Shown in pieces: positions 1-12,803 of a stretch of DNA of 64,000 bases. The stretch's first letter is position 1. Each line of letters begins with the position of its first letter. The notes beneath the pieces are model-generated. The model saw only the letters and a list, made by a program, of their open reading frames with translations, was not told where the DNA came from and searched no databases. Both the position numbers and the translations under genes were made by a program. Origin of the DNA: Serripes groenlandicus (Eukaryota; Mollusca; Bivalvia; Cardiida; Cardiidae); contig JASEVX010000013.1 of assembly GCA_031761405.1 (NCBI GenBank), forward strand, positions 32,840,652 to 32,904,651, read 5' to 3'.

Positions 1-1018
1 TAGTGATCTCAAATTCAGTGTAGTAGTGCTGGTGCTCAGCAATACGGGAACATCATTCGAGCAGATGCACGATTGTCAGGATAAGCCTCTTAGTAGTGCT
101 GGTGATCTTCATTACGGGGACATCATTACAACTGATTTCAGGATAAGATTATCGGTAGTGCTGGTGATCTTCATTACGGGGACATCAATACAACTGATTT
201 CAGGATAAGATTATCGGTAGTGCTGGTGATCTTCATTACGGGGACATCATTACAACTGATTTCAGGATAAGATTATCGGTAGTGCTGGTGATCTTCATTA
301 CGGGGACATCATTACAACTGATCTCAGGATAAGATTATCGGTAGTGCTGGTGATCTTCATTACGGGGACATCATTACAACTGATTTCAGGATAAGATTAT
401 CGGTAGTGTTGGTGCTAAGCATTTCGGGGACATCATTACAACTGATTTCAGGATAAGATTATCGGTAGTGCTGGTGCTAAGCATTACCAATGAACTGGTG
501 TTATGTGAACGTACCTGTAGTGATCGTGCTAAGCATTAAGCGAAAAGCATTTTGGGGACATATGCATTGTTGTTCATGCTACACATACCAGTAGTGCTGG
601 TGCTAAGCATTACCGAAAATGCATTATTGCTGATCTACTGATGTCATCCTACACTGAACAGTAGAGATGGTGCTAAACATGAAGGGTACGGCATTACGGG
701 GACAGCTGCACTGGTGTCATAATACACTTACCAGTAGTGTTGGTGCTCAGTATTACAAAGACAGCATTCGTAAAGATGATCTGGTGTTATGATAAACTTA
801 CCAGTAGTGATGGTACCATGCATTAAGGAGACAGCATTTTATGAACAATTGAACTAGTGTTATGATAAACTTACCAGTAGTAATGGTATCAAGCTTTAAT
901 GAGACAGCATTTCATTAACAGATGAACTGGTGTTATGATAAACTAACCAGTAGTGATGGTGCTAAGGATTAAGGGGACAACATTTTGTCTGGTGTCAGAA
1001 TAATCCTAGCGGTAATGC
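1..1018. repeat. 62-bp minisatellite, module A
   Basis: Tandem units begin with TAGTGCTGGTG and continue with a GGGGACATCATTACAACTG-like core. Starts at 94, 156, 218, 280, 342, 404 and 466 are exactly 62 bp apart, and these copies are almost identical. From about 480 onward the units are degenerate but keep the motifs TTACCAGTAGT and GACAGCATT. The same family recurs at about 10.66, 26.16 and 29.76 kb, each time upstream of a B-box gene or of an orphan promoter. No coding sense is apparent; the short open frame at 26-208 is a by-product of the repeat. Confidence 0.93.
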
Positions 1019-1165
1019 TGATGGTTTACCTAGGAAATGCCGTGATATAACTTAAGTTATGTTGAAGGATCTGTTAAACACTATCAAACCTACCATATGA
1101 TACATCTATGTACCCAGGTTAAATATAGTTTACATCGGCTGAATAAGTCATGGAAATAGCACAGT
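1001..1165. repeat. Conserved segmental-duplication block, copy A
   Basis: A block following the minisatellite with landmarks GCTGATGGTTTACCTAGGAA, GTTAAACACTATC, ATGTACCCAGGTTAA and GAATAAGTCATGGAAA. It is shared in order with about 11062-11190, 26225-26345 and 31298-31462. This order identifies a duplicated module rather than a dispersed mobile element. Function unknown. Confidence 0.75.
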
Positions 1166-1714
1166 TCAAACTGTCCACGTCTAAAGGAGTCGCTTTTTGG
1201 AATCGTATTTACCTTCGAAACGCCTTTTTATTAATGATTTGTTTGTTTGTATGCTTTTCCTACACTTTGAATAATAGTTAAATTACATCAAGGTGTTTCC
1301 TTTGTAAGTTACCAATGATAATGGTCCATTTATACAGATAACATTTAGTCGGTCGTACTCAATATCCTGAGCGCCCTGGAGCGAATAACATAACTACCAT
1401 TTGTATACATTTTTTGAGAGCAGAGTTAACTCTTTCCAACAAAAAGATGCTTTTTGACGTTTCTGCAGCAGTCGACTTTTGAAAACATTATTGCAAATTG
1501 TAAATTGCTCATAAAAAGCAATTTCTCCTTTCGCCACAATTGTTCAATTTTATTTGTAAAGATAGTTTCGGTATTTTGACTAAATAATTCCAAAAATGTA
1601 TGCTGCATTTTTACCGTATGGGATAAAGGGTTAAACGTTGGATACACAATGAGTACCAGTATTAAAGTGTCGCTTAAACATAAAAAGGGTGAAATAAACG
1701 TGTAAAATATTTAA

Positions 1715-1918
1715 AAATCTTGATAAAGCCCGATAAGCCCTAATTTCCGTTCTTTATTGCTTTAAGTATAATAAAAATGGGAACCGTTATTTAGTTTGTC
1801 CGTCCTAGTGTAATGTTTTGAATACTCAGACATATGCTAAACAATTTTAGGAGATTAATACATATTTAGGCTACATCAAAAAAAAATACGAAACAGTACG
1901 TAGGGCGTACACATTTAG
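1715..1918 (+). promoter_or_regulatory. Promoter and non-coding exon 1 of the module A B-box gene
   Basis: A conserved block with GATAAAGCCC, CCGTTCTTTAT, GGAACCGTTATTTAGTTTG and a terminal ACATTTAG immediately before GTAAGC at 1919. It aligns by eye with the blocks ending at 11717, 28310 and 33224. The GT and the homologous AG just upstream of the coding ATG suggest a 5' UTR intron of roughly 1919-3068. The transcription start is not visible from sequence. The promoter assignment rests on conservation and position only. Confidence 0.5.
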
Positions 1919-3068
1919 GTAAGCCGTTTTGTCTGTTTTAAGTGTTTTTGGTGGTGGAGGGGGGTGTCTGTGTGTATGCATGTTTGTGTGTCTGTCTGTC
2001 TGCCTGTCTATTTCTTCCTATTTCCAATAGGAATAATTTTTTCATTTCACTCTCGATATTCAAGTTTGACCTTTGTTTAGGTTTTCGATTATATACCAAG
2101 TCGATACTAGTTTTGCAACCTCACTTCAAGCTATACATTTGAAGTTTAACAGTCAGGCTCATTCCTTTATGTGTTTCAATGAAGAATCAGATGTAAATCG
2201 GGTATAAGTTGATAATTGTAACTTATTTGTGAGCGTTGTACAAATGTATGTAACGTTATGTATATCTGTTGCATGCTGAACTTTCATACATTATAAGAAA
2301 CAATGTTAAATGTACATATATTTGTATGGTACTCTACGCTCTAACAGTGACTTGGTAGCGTCAGTTTTAATGACTTAAAGGAGTATTTTCAATTAAATAT
2401 TGATTAGAAAGAAAATACATGTTTAGAAAACCAGAACATTTTTTATTTGATGAAAACACGTTTACGCCTTAATTATAAAGAACCGGATAAAGGTCGATAT
2501 CAGGTTATTGTTGTTAAATGAGTTAAAAAATCGTTACTGAATTTACACACAATCTATTTAATGTATACCCTGTTTAGCCCTTTCCCGCAAACAAAACTTA
2601 TGTACATGTACATGTAGCAGGCGACTTTAAAAACATATAAACACAAATATTGAAACTCTCTATAAATGGACTAACATTTATTGAATGAAGTTGAAAACAT
2701 TGTGAGCAATTTCTCTTTTTTTCCACAAAGTTTTCAAACGTCGTCTGCTGCAGATATCTCAGAGCGCGTCTATATGTGGTAAATTGTTAATTATTTAGAT
2801 AGCATTATTGATTAAAGTTCGTGTGTGTAACGTGTGGTAAAGAGTTAATGATTTAAAGCGATTCATTGATAACAATTCGTGTGCATTATTGAATCCAAAG
2901 AGTGTCAATCCTGATTGTACAGCCCAGAATATATGATTTGTTTTCAAAACGGTTTAAATTTACCATTTTCCTCATGATTATTGCTGTCGGTGCTATAAAA
3001 CTTTATAAATTTACCTATTTCAATAAAACATCGCCGTAATAACAGTCAATCATATTTTATCACGACAG
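1919..3068 (+). other. Predicted 5' UTR intron (module A)
   Basis: It starts GTAAGC and ends ACGACAG, 10 bp before the ATG at 3079. Homologous sequence lies between donor and start codon in modules B and C. The intron holds a degenerate MITE-like segment at about 2570-2860 with CTGCTGCAG. No protein-coding frame of note is present. Confidence 0.45.
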
Positions 3069-3078
3069 GTCGAAAAAA

Positions 3079-4761
3079 ATGGCCGAAGCAAATCCAACAA
3101 ACCTGTCCAATGAAAACCCCACAAAGATGTGCGACCATTGCTGTTTTAGAGGTATAAAAACACAGGCAGGAACCTACTGTCTGGCTTGTCCATAATACTT
3201 ATGTGATTCATGTGAAGTAGTCCATCGCGGTTCTAAAGCATCCTGTTATCATGAGCTTAAATTGTCGATCAAACAGAAGGCATTGATTTCTACAATCATG
3301 GTATGCGACAACCACCGAACAGAAACTCTTTCACTTTTCTGTGTCAACCATTCAATAGCTGTATGCAATGTTTGTAACACAACTAAACACAGAAAATGTA
3401 ACACCCAGGACCTGAAGTTAATTTCAAAAGATGCAAACAAAAAGAACGATGTGTTTCAATGCATTGAGAAATTAAAGACTTTATTATCAGAGAGCAAAGA
3501 CATTGAACATTCCAGGAAAGAGGATGAAACATTGATAGAGAATTGCTCTAGAAAATGTATTCAAGAAGTTAGGAAAATAAAACAACAAATCATCACTTGT
3601 GCTGAAAGACTGGCAAAGGATATGGGAGAAAAGATATCGATCGCTAAAAATCGACTTATTACTGAGATAGAAAGTGATAAAAAAGCAGTGATTGACACGA
3701 GCGAACAGATGGAACGAGTTTTGAGCTCATTTGAAACTCTCGGACATGGAATTGATGATGCGGCATTTGTCCTAATGATGAAAGGAAACATTGAAGACGG
3801 GATAGAAATGAAAGACGAAATACTGAAACAGTTAAAGCCGGTTACGTTAGAGTTCCAGCAGTCTGACAAATTTGTGACCCTAATGTCAGAAATAACCACG
3901 ATGGGCAGTCTAGAAGTTAAAGAGAAGCAGATCAGTAAACCTAAAACCACTGAAAGACGAGAACATCAGCTTTCCTTCGCGGATATATCCTCTACTACAA
4001 ACAAGGTAGATATTGATGCAGGAACCACTTCTGTCAGAGGATGTGTATTTATGACAGACGGTAAATTAGTCCTTTGTGACGGAGGCAATAAATCCGTCAA
4101 AGTCTTTACATTGGACTTCAAACTGAAGAACGAACTGAAGATTGGATCCTTCGTCTGGGATGTGACAGGTGTGTCTAAGACTGAAGTTATTGTGACTAAA
4201 CCAAATTTAAATAGTCTTCAATTCTTAACTGTGTCTAATGGAATTGAATAGGGAAAATCAATTTCTGTCAGAATGAAATGTTGGGGAATTGATTGTAAAA
4301 CCGATAAACTATATGTCAGTTGTCATGAGAACAATGGAAAAGGAGGAGTAGTTAAGGTTTTGACGATGGATGGTGTTACAGTAAACACCGTTAACATTAG
4401 TCAGGGACATCCTGACTACTTGGCCGTGAATAATTCCGGGGATAGAATCATTGTTAGTATATATGGATATGGTGTATTGTGCATAGATACCACTGGCAAT
4501 AAATTGTATACATATTCTAACAGTCAGCTTATATGGAGCCGTGATTTATTGTTTGATTCAAATGATAACTTCATAGTGTGTGGGAAAGGTTCCAAGAATA
4601 TACACGTTGTGAAGAGTGACGGTACTCGAAACAGGATTCTTCTTATCCGTGATGACGGATTGTTCCTGCCTCATTGTCTGGCGTACAGACCCAGTGATAA
4701 CATTCTGGTTGTCGGACAAATGTTTACATCAGACTCAGTTTTGGCCTTTATCATCAATTAA
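3079..4761 (+). pseudogene. B-box/coiled-coil/propeller gene, two nonsense codons
   Basis: Copy 1 of the local RING-less TRIM-like family. The start ATGGCCGAAGC at 3079 is shared with the intact paralogue at 34274, and one reading frame runs to the stop at 4761 (561 codons). TAA at 3193-3195 replaces the codon for Glu39 of the paralogue, inside B-box 1. TAG at 4249-4251 cuts the propeller after the residues NGIE. Relative to the paralogue, seven codons are missing in frame between B-box 1 and B-box 2 (HELK runs straight into LSIKQ). B-box 2 (CDNH...C..H...C..C...H..C), the coiled coil and the rest of the propeller remain readable, so decay is recent. Internal ATGs at 3262 and 4273 could start partial products, but nothing shows that they are used. 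A sequencing or haplotype difference at either stop cannot be excluded. Confidence 0.85.
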
Positions 4762-6055
4762 AAAGAATACAGTTACTTTCATTCATGTTACTCGTTACAG
4801 ACATCAAGTGATTTACTTCTGATGATGGTACATGGTGAGGCATCTGAACCACTGTTGAAATTATAAACCTAACAGACGAAAAGGATTGAATATGACAACA
4901 ACTAAAAAGGGTCCAAATATCAAATAAATGGAATACAAGAACTTCATTTAACTTATTACACAGTTCCTGTGATATAAATCTTATGATCGAACACGGTAAG
5001 ACATCTGATTCACTTTTGATCCTACAACCTTAACAGTTTTAACCTTGCAAAATATTAAAATGGTCCCAAATATACGGCAATTGTCTAATTGAACTTAAAG
5101 CAATAATCCATTTCATTAAATTGAATACACAAACTATCATTTAGTATGTTTTTTATGCATATAAAGTTATCAAATATATATCGGACTTTACAAGACTTCA
5201 AGTTTTCAATAAATATGGATTGAATTTCATTCGGATTGAATTATGGATCGTTGACGATACCTAACCATATTCAATCGTTGCACTTAAAATAAAGTAAAAA
5301 CAGGTGTATGAGCATTCATTTAATTATCTGTCTGTACAATTCTAAATTCGGAGGGCTTATATATCTAGGCGATGTTCAGTACTTAGTGTGCATAGTTTGA
5401 AGTTACCTGCCCCTTCATTATCGATTCTTAATTACTATAGTACGTATTTAATATGAATAAAATACAAGAACATCCCTTATTGTTTATTATACTAGTCCAG
5501 TACTGAAACTTTAGTTTTCCGACAAAGGGAGAATAACAAGTTAGTATAAAATGGCTTGTTATGTTACGGAACAGCAAAATACCGGAGACATTGGAACTTG
5601 GATCTCTGCGTTAGGTAAACGTTCGAAAAAGTATAGTGTTCTGATCTAGTTTGACATAAGCGGATAAACAGAAAACCAACCGTAATGTTTTTTCCACGAG
5701 TGTAGATGCAGATCATCCAGCGCATATGTGCAGTATTATCTGGTTATGCATGGTTCCCTTATCAGTAATAGACGGTTTCAAAAAAATATATGTAAATAAG
5801 TATTACACGCTTTCTGACGCCTCTGCAGCAGACGACGTTTGAAAACTTCGTGACAATAGTAACAATTGATCAAGAACGAGCCATTTCTCCTTTTGCAACA
5901 ATGAGTTTAACTCTATCCAATTGCTGCAGACAGATTTGTTGTATATGGGAAATGTGGGTTAAAAACAATAAAATCTATGTCCGTAGAATAGTTTTGTTGA
6001 AAACATGGCACAATATAACAATATGGTCCTCTAAGGCAAATTGAATCTGACTGCA
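4762..6055. other. Non-coding interval after pseudogene 1
   Basis: No gene recognised. Around 5670-5750 there is weak similarity to the module C and D 3' blocks (ACAGAAAAC-CAACCG followed by a GTGTAGATGCAGATCA-like stretch; compare about 38265-38320). At 5810-5960 there is a MITE-like segment with CTGCAGCAGACGACGTTTG. Otherwise AT-rich sequence. Confidence 0.5.
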
Positions 6056-6059
6056 ATTT

Positions 6060-6358
6060 AATTAACCGACGCGCAGTCCCGATATCCCTGTCGATAGCGA
6101 TGCAGGCTGTCAATCCAGGGGTTTTGAGCTCGAAGCCCAGCTCGGTCCTCTTTTTCCGACGTTTGACAGAAGACAATGCGACACGCTGCATTTGTCTTCC
6201 ACCAATGGACTAAATGTCTATGTGGAAAAGAAGCCAGTTGCTTCGAGAGTTATATATGGATTACTGGTATGAGAATGCCAGGAAGCATATGAGGAGTTGA
6301 ACTGACCACCTAGATACGACTGAAAAATTGTTGAAACGGCGTTAACCCCCACTCCTTC
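6060..6358 (+). mobile_element. Degenerate tRNA-derived SINE
   Basis: The 5' part carries a tRNA-like segment with a degenerate box B (around 6110-6145). The body and 3' end share motifs with other SINE copies here: TTCCACCAATGGACTAA, AGCCAGTTGCTTC, GCCAGGAAGCAT, TTGAACTGACC and the tail signature GTTGAAACGGCGTTAA at about 6330-6347. Copies near 44.3, 59.3 and 63.7 kb show the complementary order. No clear target-site duplication was found. Confidence 0.6.
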
Positions 6359-6474
6359 AATTAAAATATAAAATATACTAAATTACTGTAACAGATGATT
6401 ATTCAAAGATGTTCGAACCATAACAGAAAAGAAAATGAATAGATTTTCCTAAAGATAAACTATTTGTCATTTTC

Positions 6475-6476
<2 letters not shown>

Positions 6477-6505
<29 letters not shown>
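6477..6505. repeat. (AT)n microsatellite
   Basis: An uninterrupted AT dinucleotide run of about 29 bp. Confidence 0.95.
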
Positions 6506-6508
<3 letters not shown>

Positions 6509-7619
6509 GTTAATTTGCTAATCTACATCTTATTGAAATCCCCATTTCCAAAGATATTATAGTTTGTAACTATAATATTGTCACAGTAGACGACTGAGGC
6601 AATAAAGCAATACGTTGATTCCTCAAGGATGTTACTTCATCCGTTTAAAACCAATCGTCTCCCTGTATAGTAATGTACCAAGTATGATATGTTTACGAGT
6701 CGAAACAATATAGGAAGAAACCAAAACCAAAATGTTGATTGAATTTTGAAAAAGAAGGGAATATAGTACTCCTTTTAAACAAGTTTCTTAAACAATCTTC
6801 AAAAGTCGTCTATTGCATAGCGTCATTTATGTTTTCTGCACCAACAAATCATCAAGAAAACAAAGGTTACGATAAATCGAAACGACCTTTTGTGTCTAAG
6901 GACTATTTTGTATTGTTCATTGCCACCTCCCCCTTCGTGTTGTGTGTTTAAAACATTGCTAAACAAGACTAAACAAGTATTCTGGTGCAGAGCGCTTGTA
7001 TTTAAAAGAAGGTAACACAAACGATAGACACGTTTATCTGTTAACGTGTTCATATTTATATGTAAATATTCACTGTTGCTTATTCAGTTAACACCTTCTT
7101 ATCAAACACGTCCCGATTCTTACAAAAAGGTTTTCAAAGTTCAACTGTTGCAGCGCGTAAATGATAGTAGTCCGCAAAAAGTCACAATTCAAGCAGATAA
7201 AAGGCACGTTGAAATACAGACACGTCTTAACATTATTTACATACTATACTAGAATCGCGTCTGCCCGAATTGGGACTGAACGACTCTCGGTTGTAGCATC
7301 CAATAGGCAAACACAACTGATATACTAGTACGTCTACACTTCGATGTATAAAATAGGTGAACAGTGAATACTTTCGACAGACAACACACGTGCAAAGATT
7401 CCCAATGTGACACAGTGTTAAAAGTTTTCTTTTGTAAACTGTTTATCTTAAGTCTGTTTCGAAGACAGCTGGTTCGAGCCTCCTAAATAGCCATTATCGG
7501 TAAGTACAACGATGAGTTAAGATTCCTTAACCAAGGCCCCGGCAAGTAGGATCCATACAGAGACGCCAAGAACGGCATGAAATATGCGAGATTCATGATA
7601 AAGTCGAGTTTGTTCACAT

Positions 7620-7658
7620 TGCGCATGCGCACTGACCAGACATCCGGTTAATATAAAA
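7620..7658 (+). promoter_or_regulatory. NRF-1-like palindrome plus TATA-like box
   Basis: TGCGCATGCGCA at 7620-7631 is a perfect palindrome that fits the known NRF-1 binding consensus. TATAAAA follows at 7652-7658. No convincing downstream ORF was found, so this may be a chance match or an orphan promoter. No support beyond the motifs. Confidence 0.25.
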
Positions 7659-7844
7659 CTCTATGAGTTACAGTAGTCTCAAATCATTTGCGATCAATAA
7701 AAACAATAAAAACAATATGAGACAACAGACGTATAGAAACGCATATGTGGTAACGTGATAAACAGCATATATCTAGAGAGTGTTAACCAGATATATCATA
7801 TGATGAAGCACTATTTCCCTCATAAGGACACTAGTCAGACAGCA

Positions 7845-7995
7845 ACTATCATTTAATTCATATTGGATAAATTCATTTTCCGTAAACAGACACATTTCCT
7901 AGCCTATCACGCGTTTGTTTACACTAGCCTAGCACGTGTTATGTCGCCGTCATATAATTGATGTACTGTTGAAAACGGCGTTAAACACAAAAATA
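7845..7995 (+). mobile_element. 3' part of a SINE
   Basis: Contains ACATTTCCTAGCCTA, TGTCGCCGTCATATAA and GTTGAAAACGGCGTTAAACA, the 3' signature of the window's tRNA-SINE family. The tRNA-like head is not clear; a box B-like GGTTCGAGCCT lies further up at about 7470, but linking it is speculative. Confidence 0.5.
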
Positions 7996-7999
7996 TACA

Positions 8000-10650
8000 A
8001 CACACGTTACATTTTCATTACATCACGGTCTAATGAGACATGGTTTGTTTTTTTCTGGACCAGACAGTCATTAATAGATACATAGGTCAAGTGAGATTAT
8101 TGTTCAATAAACTTGAGTTACCACGAACGTTACCGTTTTGTTTCTCTGCTTCCACATGTTAATAACAATATATCAGGGAACCATTTATAAACGTTTCAGT
8201 GTTTATCAAAAACAAACTTGTTGAACTTTTATTTAAATTATCAATGTAATCTACCAATCAACCCTTACTCTGCTAAAGCCAACTTGGAGCAACCTTTGTA
8301 AATAGGCGTATACTCCACTTTAATTATTATGTTCGAATTGTGTAGACTAAGATCATCATGGTCATGTGCTATCTAATCTTGTGCTACATTCTCGCTTTCT
8401 ATCTATGCAATCTAAGCCAATTATATCGAATAGGTACACGAAATCTCTCAAAACCAAGGTTTGTGATGCCAGTTTCAGAATTTCAGTGGGATAAAGGTGA
8501 GATGAGCCCCGTCAGGAGAAACTGAATCTCATAGCATTCTACAAACAGTGAAGACTCAGATACAAATGTGTACGCCCTCGTTCTCTTTCCTCATACACTA
8601 AGACGAGACATTGATACATCATGTGTAGAAGAACTAGAAATGTAGTCACACTCCTATCATTATCCTGTCCATTCTATGTGTTGGTAATACGGAGTACACT
8701 TACACCGTATTATGTGTGACGCTTCTACATTTATCATGTAAAAAAAGAATCAACAAAACGGGCGAAGGGCATAAGCTGAAGCGCGTGTGCTTTTTTCCGA
8801 ATATTTCCAGTACCTATATACATGTACCTGTATGAACGCCTATATTTATTCATTTTTTTCAAATGAATCGACCCCCTTGGCTGGTGTCTTGGCTGTCTGT
8901 TCTTCCATTTGATTTTTTCCTATTTACCACTCACTCACATACCCGCAAATTAATATCTGTTTAACAACCGATTTAAAAAGAAATCGTGTAACTTAAAAAG
9001 AAAAACCACTGATATAATAGATATATGATCATTCATCGTAATGAGAAAGAGAACAGAGTATTGTCTACAAATTTAAACATTGACTATTTTTGGTGTAGTA
9101 ACATTGGTTATTATGAACGATCGATGATGTGCTCATATTATATTTCAAATGTTAATTATCTATTGCAGTGTCAAAATGGACGTGCATGTAGTGAAATGTA
9201 AAAATGCTACGAATCCGTTCGATGGATATTATTTTGGTGCCATCAACTATAAGATAATTTAAGCTTAACATCCCTGTTGCTGAACATATGATTGTATAAT
9301 TAAAGATATAAGGGAAACGGAAGGAATGGCTCGAATAGATAAACGACTCAAATTGTGACAGGGTAGCCATCATTTTATCAGACACAGTTCTTTATCAGTC
9401 AATGTATTTGAACGACAGTACACGATAACAGACATTCGCAGGTTTACAGATTTATAAAAAAAAAAAAAAAATGGCCCTTTCAACACATGTTTAGTTATAT
9501 CACGGCGTTTCCTGGATGTTGTCAGTGTTAATGGTTCATTTATACTGACACACGCGAGTCAGGTCGTAATACTATCCCCAACAGCCCTACCCGCCAGTAA
9601 CATCAATGAAGCTTCACTAACGAGATGACGAACATGGACGATCAAGATCTGACTTTGCGAAGGGGCAATCTGATCTGTTTGTTTTATTTTGTCTGTATTG
9701 GCGGTTGATAATGAATTCATGACATAAAGTAGGTTTACTTGAATGAAAGTATACAAGGCTTTCAATATTATAATAGTCATTTCAAAACATCCCAGGTAAA
9801 GTTTGAATTGACTAGTTTTAGATATACTGACACCAATGTATCAGTTGTATCGCTTGTCCCTCAAGCAATATGTAAGTCTTCGCTATGGCATTGTTGGTTA
9901 TAGAACGTCTTGCTCTCCCAATGTGAACATTCTAAACTTCCGATAAGTCCTAAACGATTGGCCTGGAACGTCTTCATTGCATTGTTAAAGTGTTTAAGTC
10001 ATTATCTATTATTAATCTTTGATAAATTTGACCGAATCCTTACCTACATGTAACACTCATACAGTTTCCAACATTGTTTACATTTTCGCGATTAATGTCA
10101 ACTAAAAATAGAAATTTACAAAGTAGTCTTTCTATATTTATTAATGAAGCTTCAAATAGGAGGAGGGATCTTACATCGATACCTGCTATTTAAATCGTAA
10201 CCACAGAAAAAAACTATACTATTTATAAAGATGTTATAATGTATATATGAATAGTTTTGTTATGCATATGATGCATATGATGATATAATGTTGTTTGCAT
10301 GTTCAACCATTTTGTATGTATTTTGTATGGCCAATGGCACATTTAGTGCTCAATACTCATTTGATTTTAAAGACCTCTTCAACGTTTTTAAGTATGTGGG
10401 AAAGGGATGGTTAACAAACATGTAGATGCCCTTATTTGTGTTCGTCGCTGTGTTTTAACCAGCATATGCATCAGTTATAGGCTAGTATTTTGACCTACTT
10501 AGTTTATATGGATTGTGTAGCAACTTATCTTAACACGTTCCCACATACAAACGCTTTCTAGCACCTCTGAAGATGACGACTTGTGAAAACAATGCGACTA
10601 ATTGAGACATTGCTCGTCATGATAAATGTCTCTATTTGCCATGATGCTTT
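8000..10650. other. Gene-poor interval between modules A and B
   Basis: No gene recognised on either strand; open frames are short and without motifs. A run of 16 A lies at 9456-9471. About 9480-9600 resembles about 1280-1400 (AATGGTTCATTTATACTGA against AATGGTCCATTTATACAGA). From about 10540 there is a truncated MITE-like segment (ACACGTTCCCACATACAAAC). Confidence 0.5.
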
Positions 10651-10654
10651 CATT

Positions 10655-11058
10655 TAGCAGTAGTGCTGGTGCAAAGCATAATAGCGACTTGATTTTGACA
10701 GATACACCTATGTCAGCATAAGATTACCATTAGAGCTGCTACTCAGTTTTAAGGGGCAGCATTTGGACAGCTGCACTGGTCTCCTGATAAGCTTACCGGT
10801 ACAGGGTTGGTGCTCAGCAATACGGGGACAGATGTACTGGTGTCAGAATAAGTTAACCAGTAGTGTTGGTGCTCAATATTACTAGGACAGCATTAGCACA
10901 GATGTACTGGTGTCAGAAAAAGTTTACCAGTAGTGTTGGTGCTCAATATTACTAGGACAGCATTCGGACAGATGCACTGGTATCATAACAAAGTTACTAG
11001 TTGTGCTGGTGCTCAGACTTATGAGGACAGCAATACGGTTGATGTAATGATGTAATAC
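10655..11058. repeat. 62-bp-family minisatellite, module B
   Basis: About six degenerate units with TACCAGTAGTGTTGGTGCTC, GACAGCATT and ACTGGTGTCA, the same family as 1-1018. The two units around 10845-10985 are nearly identical to each other. It is followed at once by the conserved module block (11062-11190). Confidence 0.85.
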
Positions 11059-11061
11059 TAA

Positions 11062-11190
11062 GCTTGGCGATACTGATGATGGCTTACATAGGACATACCG
11101 TGATATAACTTACATGTTGTTGACAGATCCGTTACAAACTACCATCACTACCACAACATAGATAAAGGTACCCATGTAAACGTTTATACC
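11062..11190. repeat. Conserved segmental-duplication block, copy B
   Basis: Matches 1001-1165 in landmark order: CTGATGATGGCTTACATAGG, CCGTGATATAACTTA, GATCCGTTA and GTACCCATGTAAA. Confidence 0.7.
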
Positions 11191-11446
11191 AATTATAGCA
11201 CGGCATTTTCTGGTTACGTTACAACATATAGTACTACTGGACCATGTATCCTGAAAACTGCGATTCGGACATAATGCCGACCCTAGAATCTTTAGCAACC
11301 ACCAGGAAAAGTCATTTCTATCATTTTTAAAGTATTTATCTAAACATGAATTACTCGTAAAAGTAAGATATACAATGCGAAAAAGGAATAAAGGTAAAAG
11401 AGTTTCGGTCAAATATGATAAAGGTCTAAAATATTGATAATTCACG

Positions 11447-11717
11447 ATAAAGTCCAACAAGCGTTCACTATGCGCAGCTATCGTTTCTGGGCGTTTTGTC
11501 CTGGTTTTCGTCCTTTATCATTATGAAGTTAATTATACAAGGAACCATAATTTAGTTTGTCCGTGTTATCAATATGGATAGTTCGCTATTTTGAACGTTC
11601 AGGTATACGCTATCATGTTGAATAGTAGAGTACATAGTACATCTACGGGGTATGAAACCGTCAACAATTAGAACGTTAGGCGTACATGTAATACTGAAGA
11701 AATTAGTTCGGATTTAG
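11447..11717 (+). promoter_or_regulatory. Promoter and non-coding exon 1, module B
   Basis: Homologous to the A, C and orphan blocks: GATAAAGTCC, CGTCCTTTATCATTATG, GGAACCATAATTTAGTTTG and TATACGCTATCAT, ending GGATTTAG before GTAAGA at 11718. The predicted intron runs from there to the AG at 12791-12792 (after TTTATTTTAC) or 12794-12795. Assigned by conservation only. Confidence 0.5.
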
Positions 11718-12803
11718 GTAAGAAATGATGTCTATTGGTTTTTGTGTGTCTATATGTCTGACTACATGTATGTCTGCCATTCTCTAGTAGGAATTAATTC
11801 TTCATTCACTCAGAATATTAAACTAGGCGTGTTTTTTGTATACATACATCACCCCTAACCGATACTGTTGTTCACATGTTTCTCAAAACTAATGTAACAA
11901 TTGTTTATATTTTATTGGCATTGTTTATTTCTTTAGTTCAATTAACGATAGTATAAATGTTATTTGTCTTTGCTTTCATTATCAAAACATGAAAAAAACA
12001 GCGGGGACCAACCAAGCTTGAAACTGTATCAAACAAAATGGGGAAAGGGGCATGAATTATCAGAATGATCACTTTGAGTACAAAACAGTTTATGTTTTAT
12101 ATTGAAAATGATGCTTTTCATAATGCAAGTTATTTAATTTGATTGTTTATGTAAATAGGGTATATGTTGATACTTGTAACCTGATTCTGACCCTTGTGTT
12201 AAGATATACATCACCATGATGTGAATATATATCTCCTTCATGCTGAACTGTCACAAGTTGAATTAGTAACAATATCATTTTATATATAAGTATAGATTGA
12301 TCTCTGACCTAACAGTCACACAGAAGCAACAGTTCAATGAATATAAAGGGCATTCACAACTTAGTTTTGGTTTGCTTATTGAAATGTACAAGTTTAGAAA
12401 ACCAGTATTTTGTCACTTTGGTGAAACACGTGTACAATCATATCAAAAAGCAGGAATGTCAGGATCAGTTTACTATTGATTAGTGAGTCGATAAATGGTT
12501 ACTAATTCTACATATAATCTGTATGTGTGTAGAACCTTCTTAATGGGTTATAGAGACACCTTGATATTGGACCGTGTGTGTAAAGGGGTCGTTAAAGACT
12601 TCGAGTGTCGATCAAGATTTTACACTATTTTTGATCGGGCTATATGATTTTTTTCCGAAACAATTTAAGTTTACTATTTACAGCATGATTTTGTATTTGA
12701 TTGTTATTGGTCTGTCGTTAAAAACAAACTTATAATTTCTCTTTTCCACTTTTACACCACTAATATAACCGTAAATCATGTTTATTTTACAGCAGGTCGA
12801 AAA

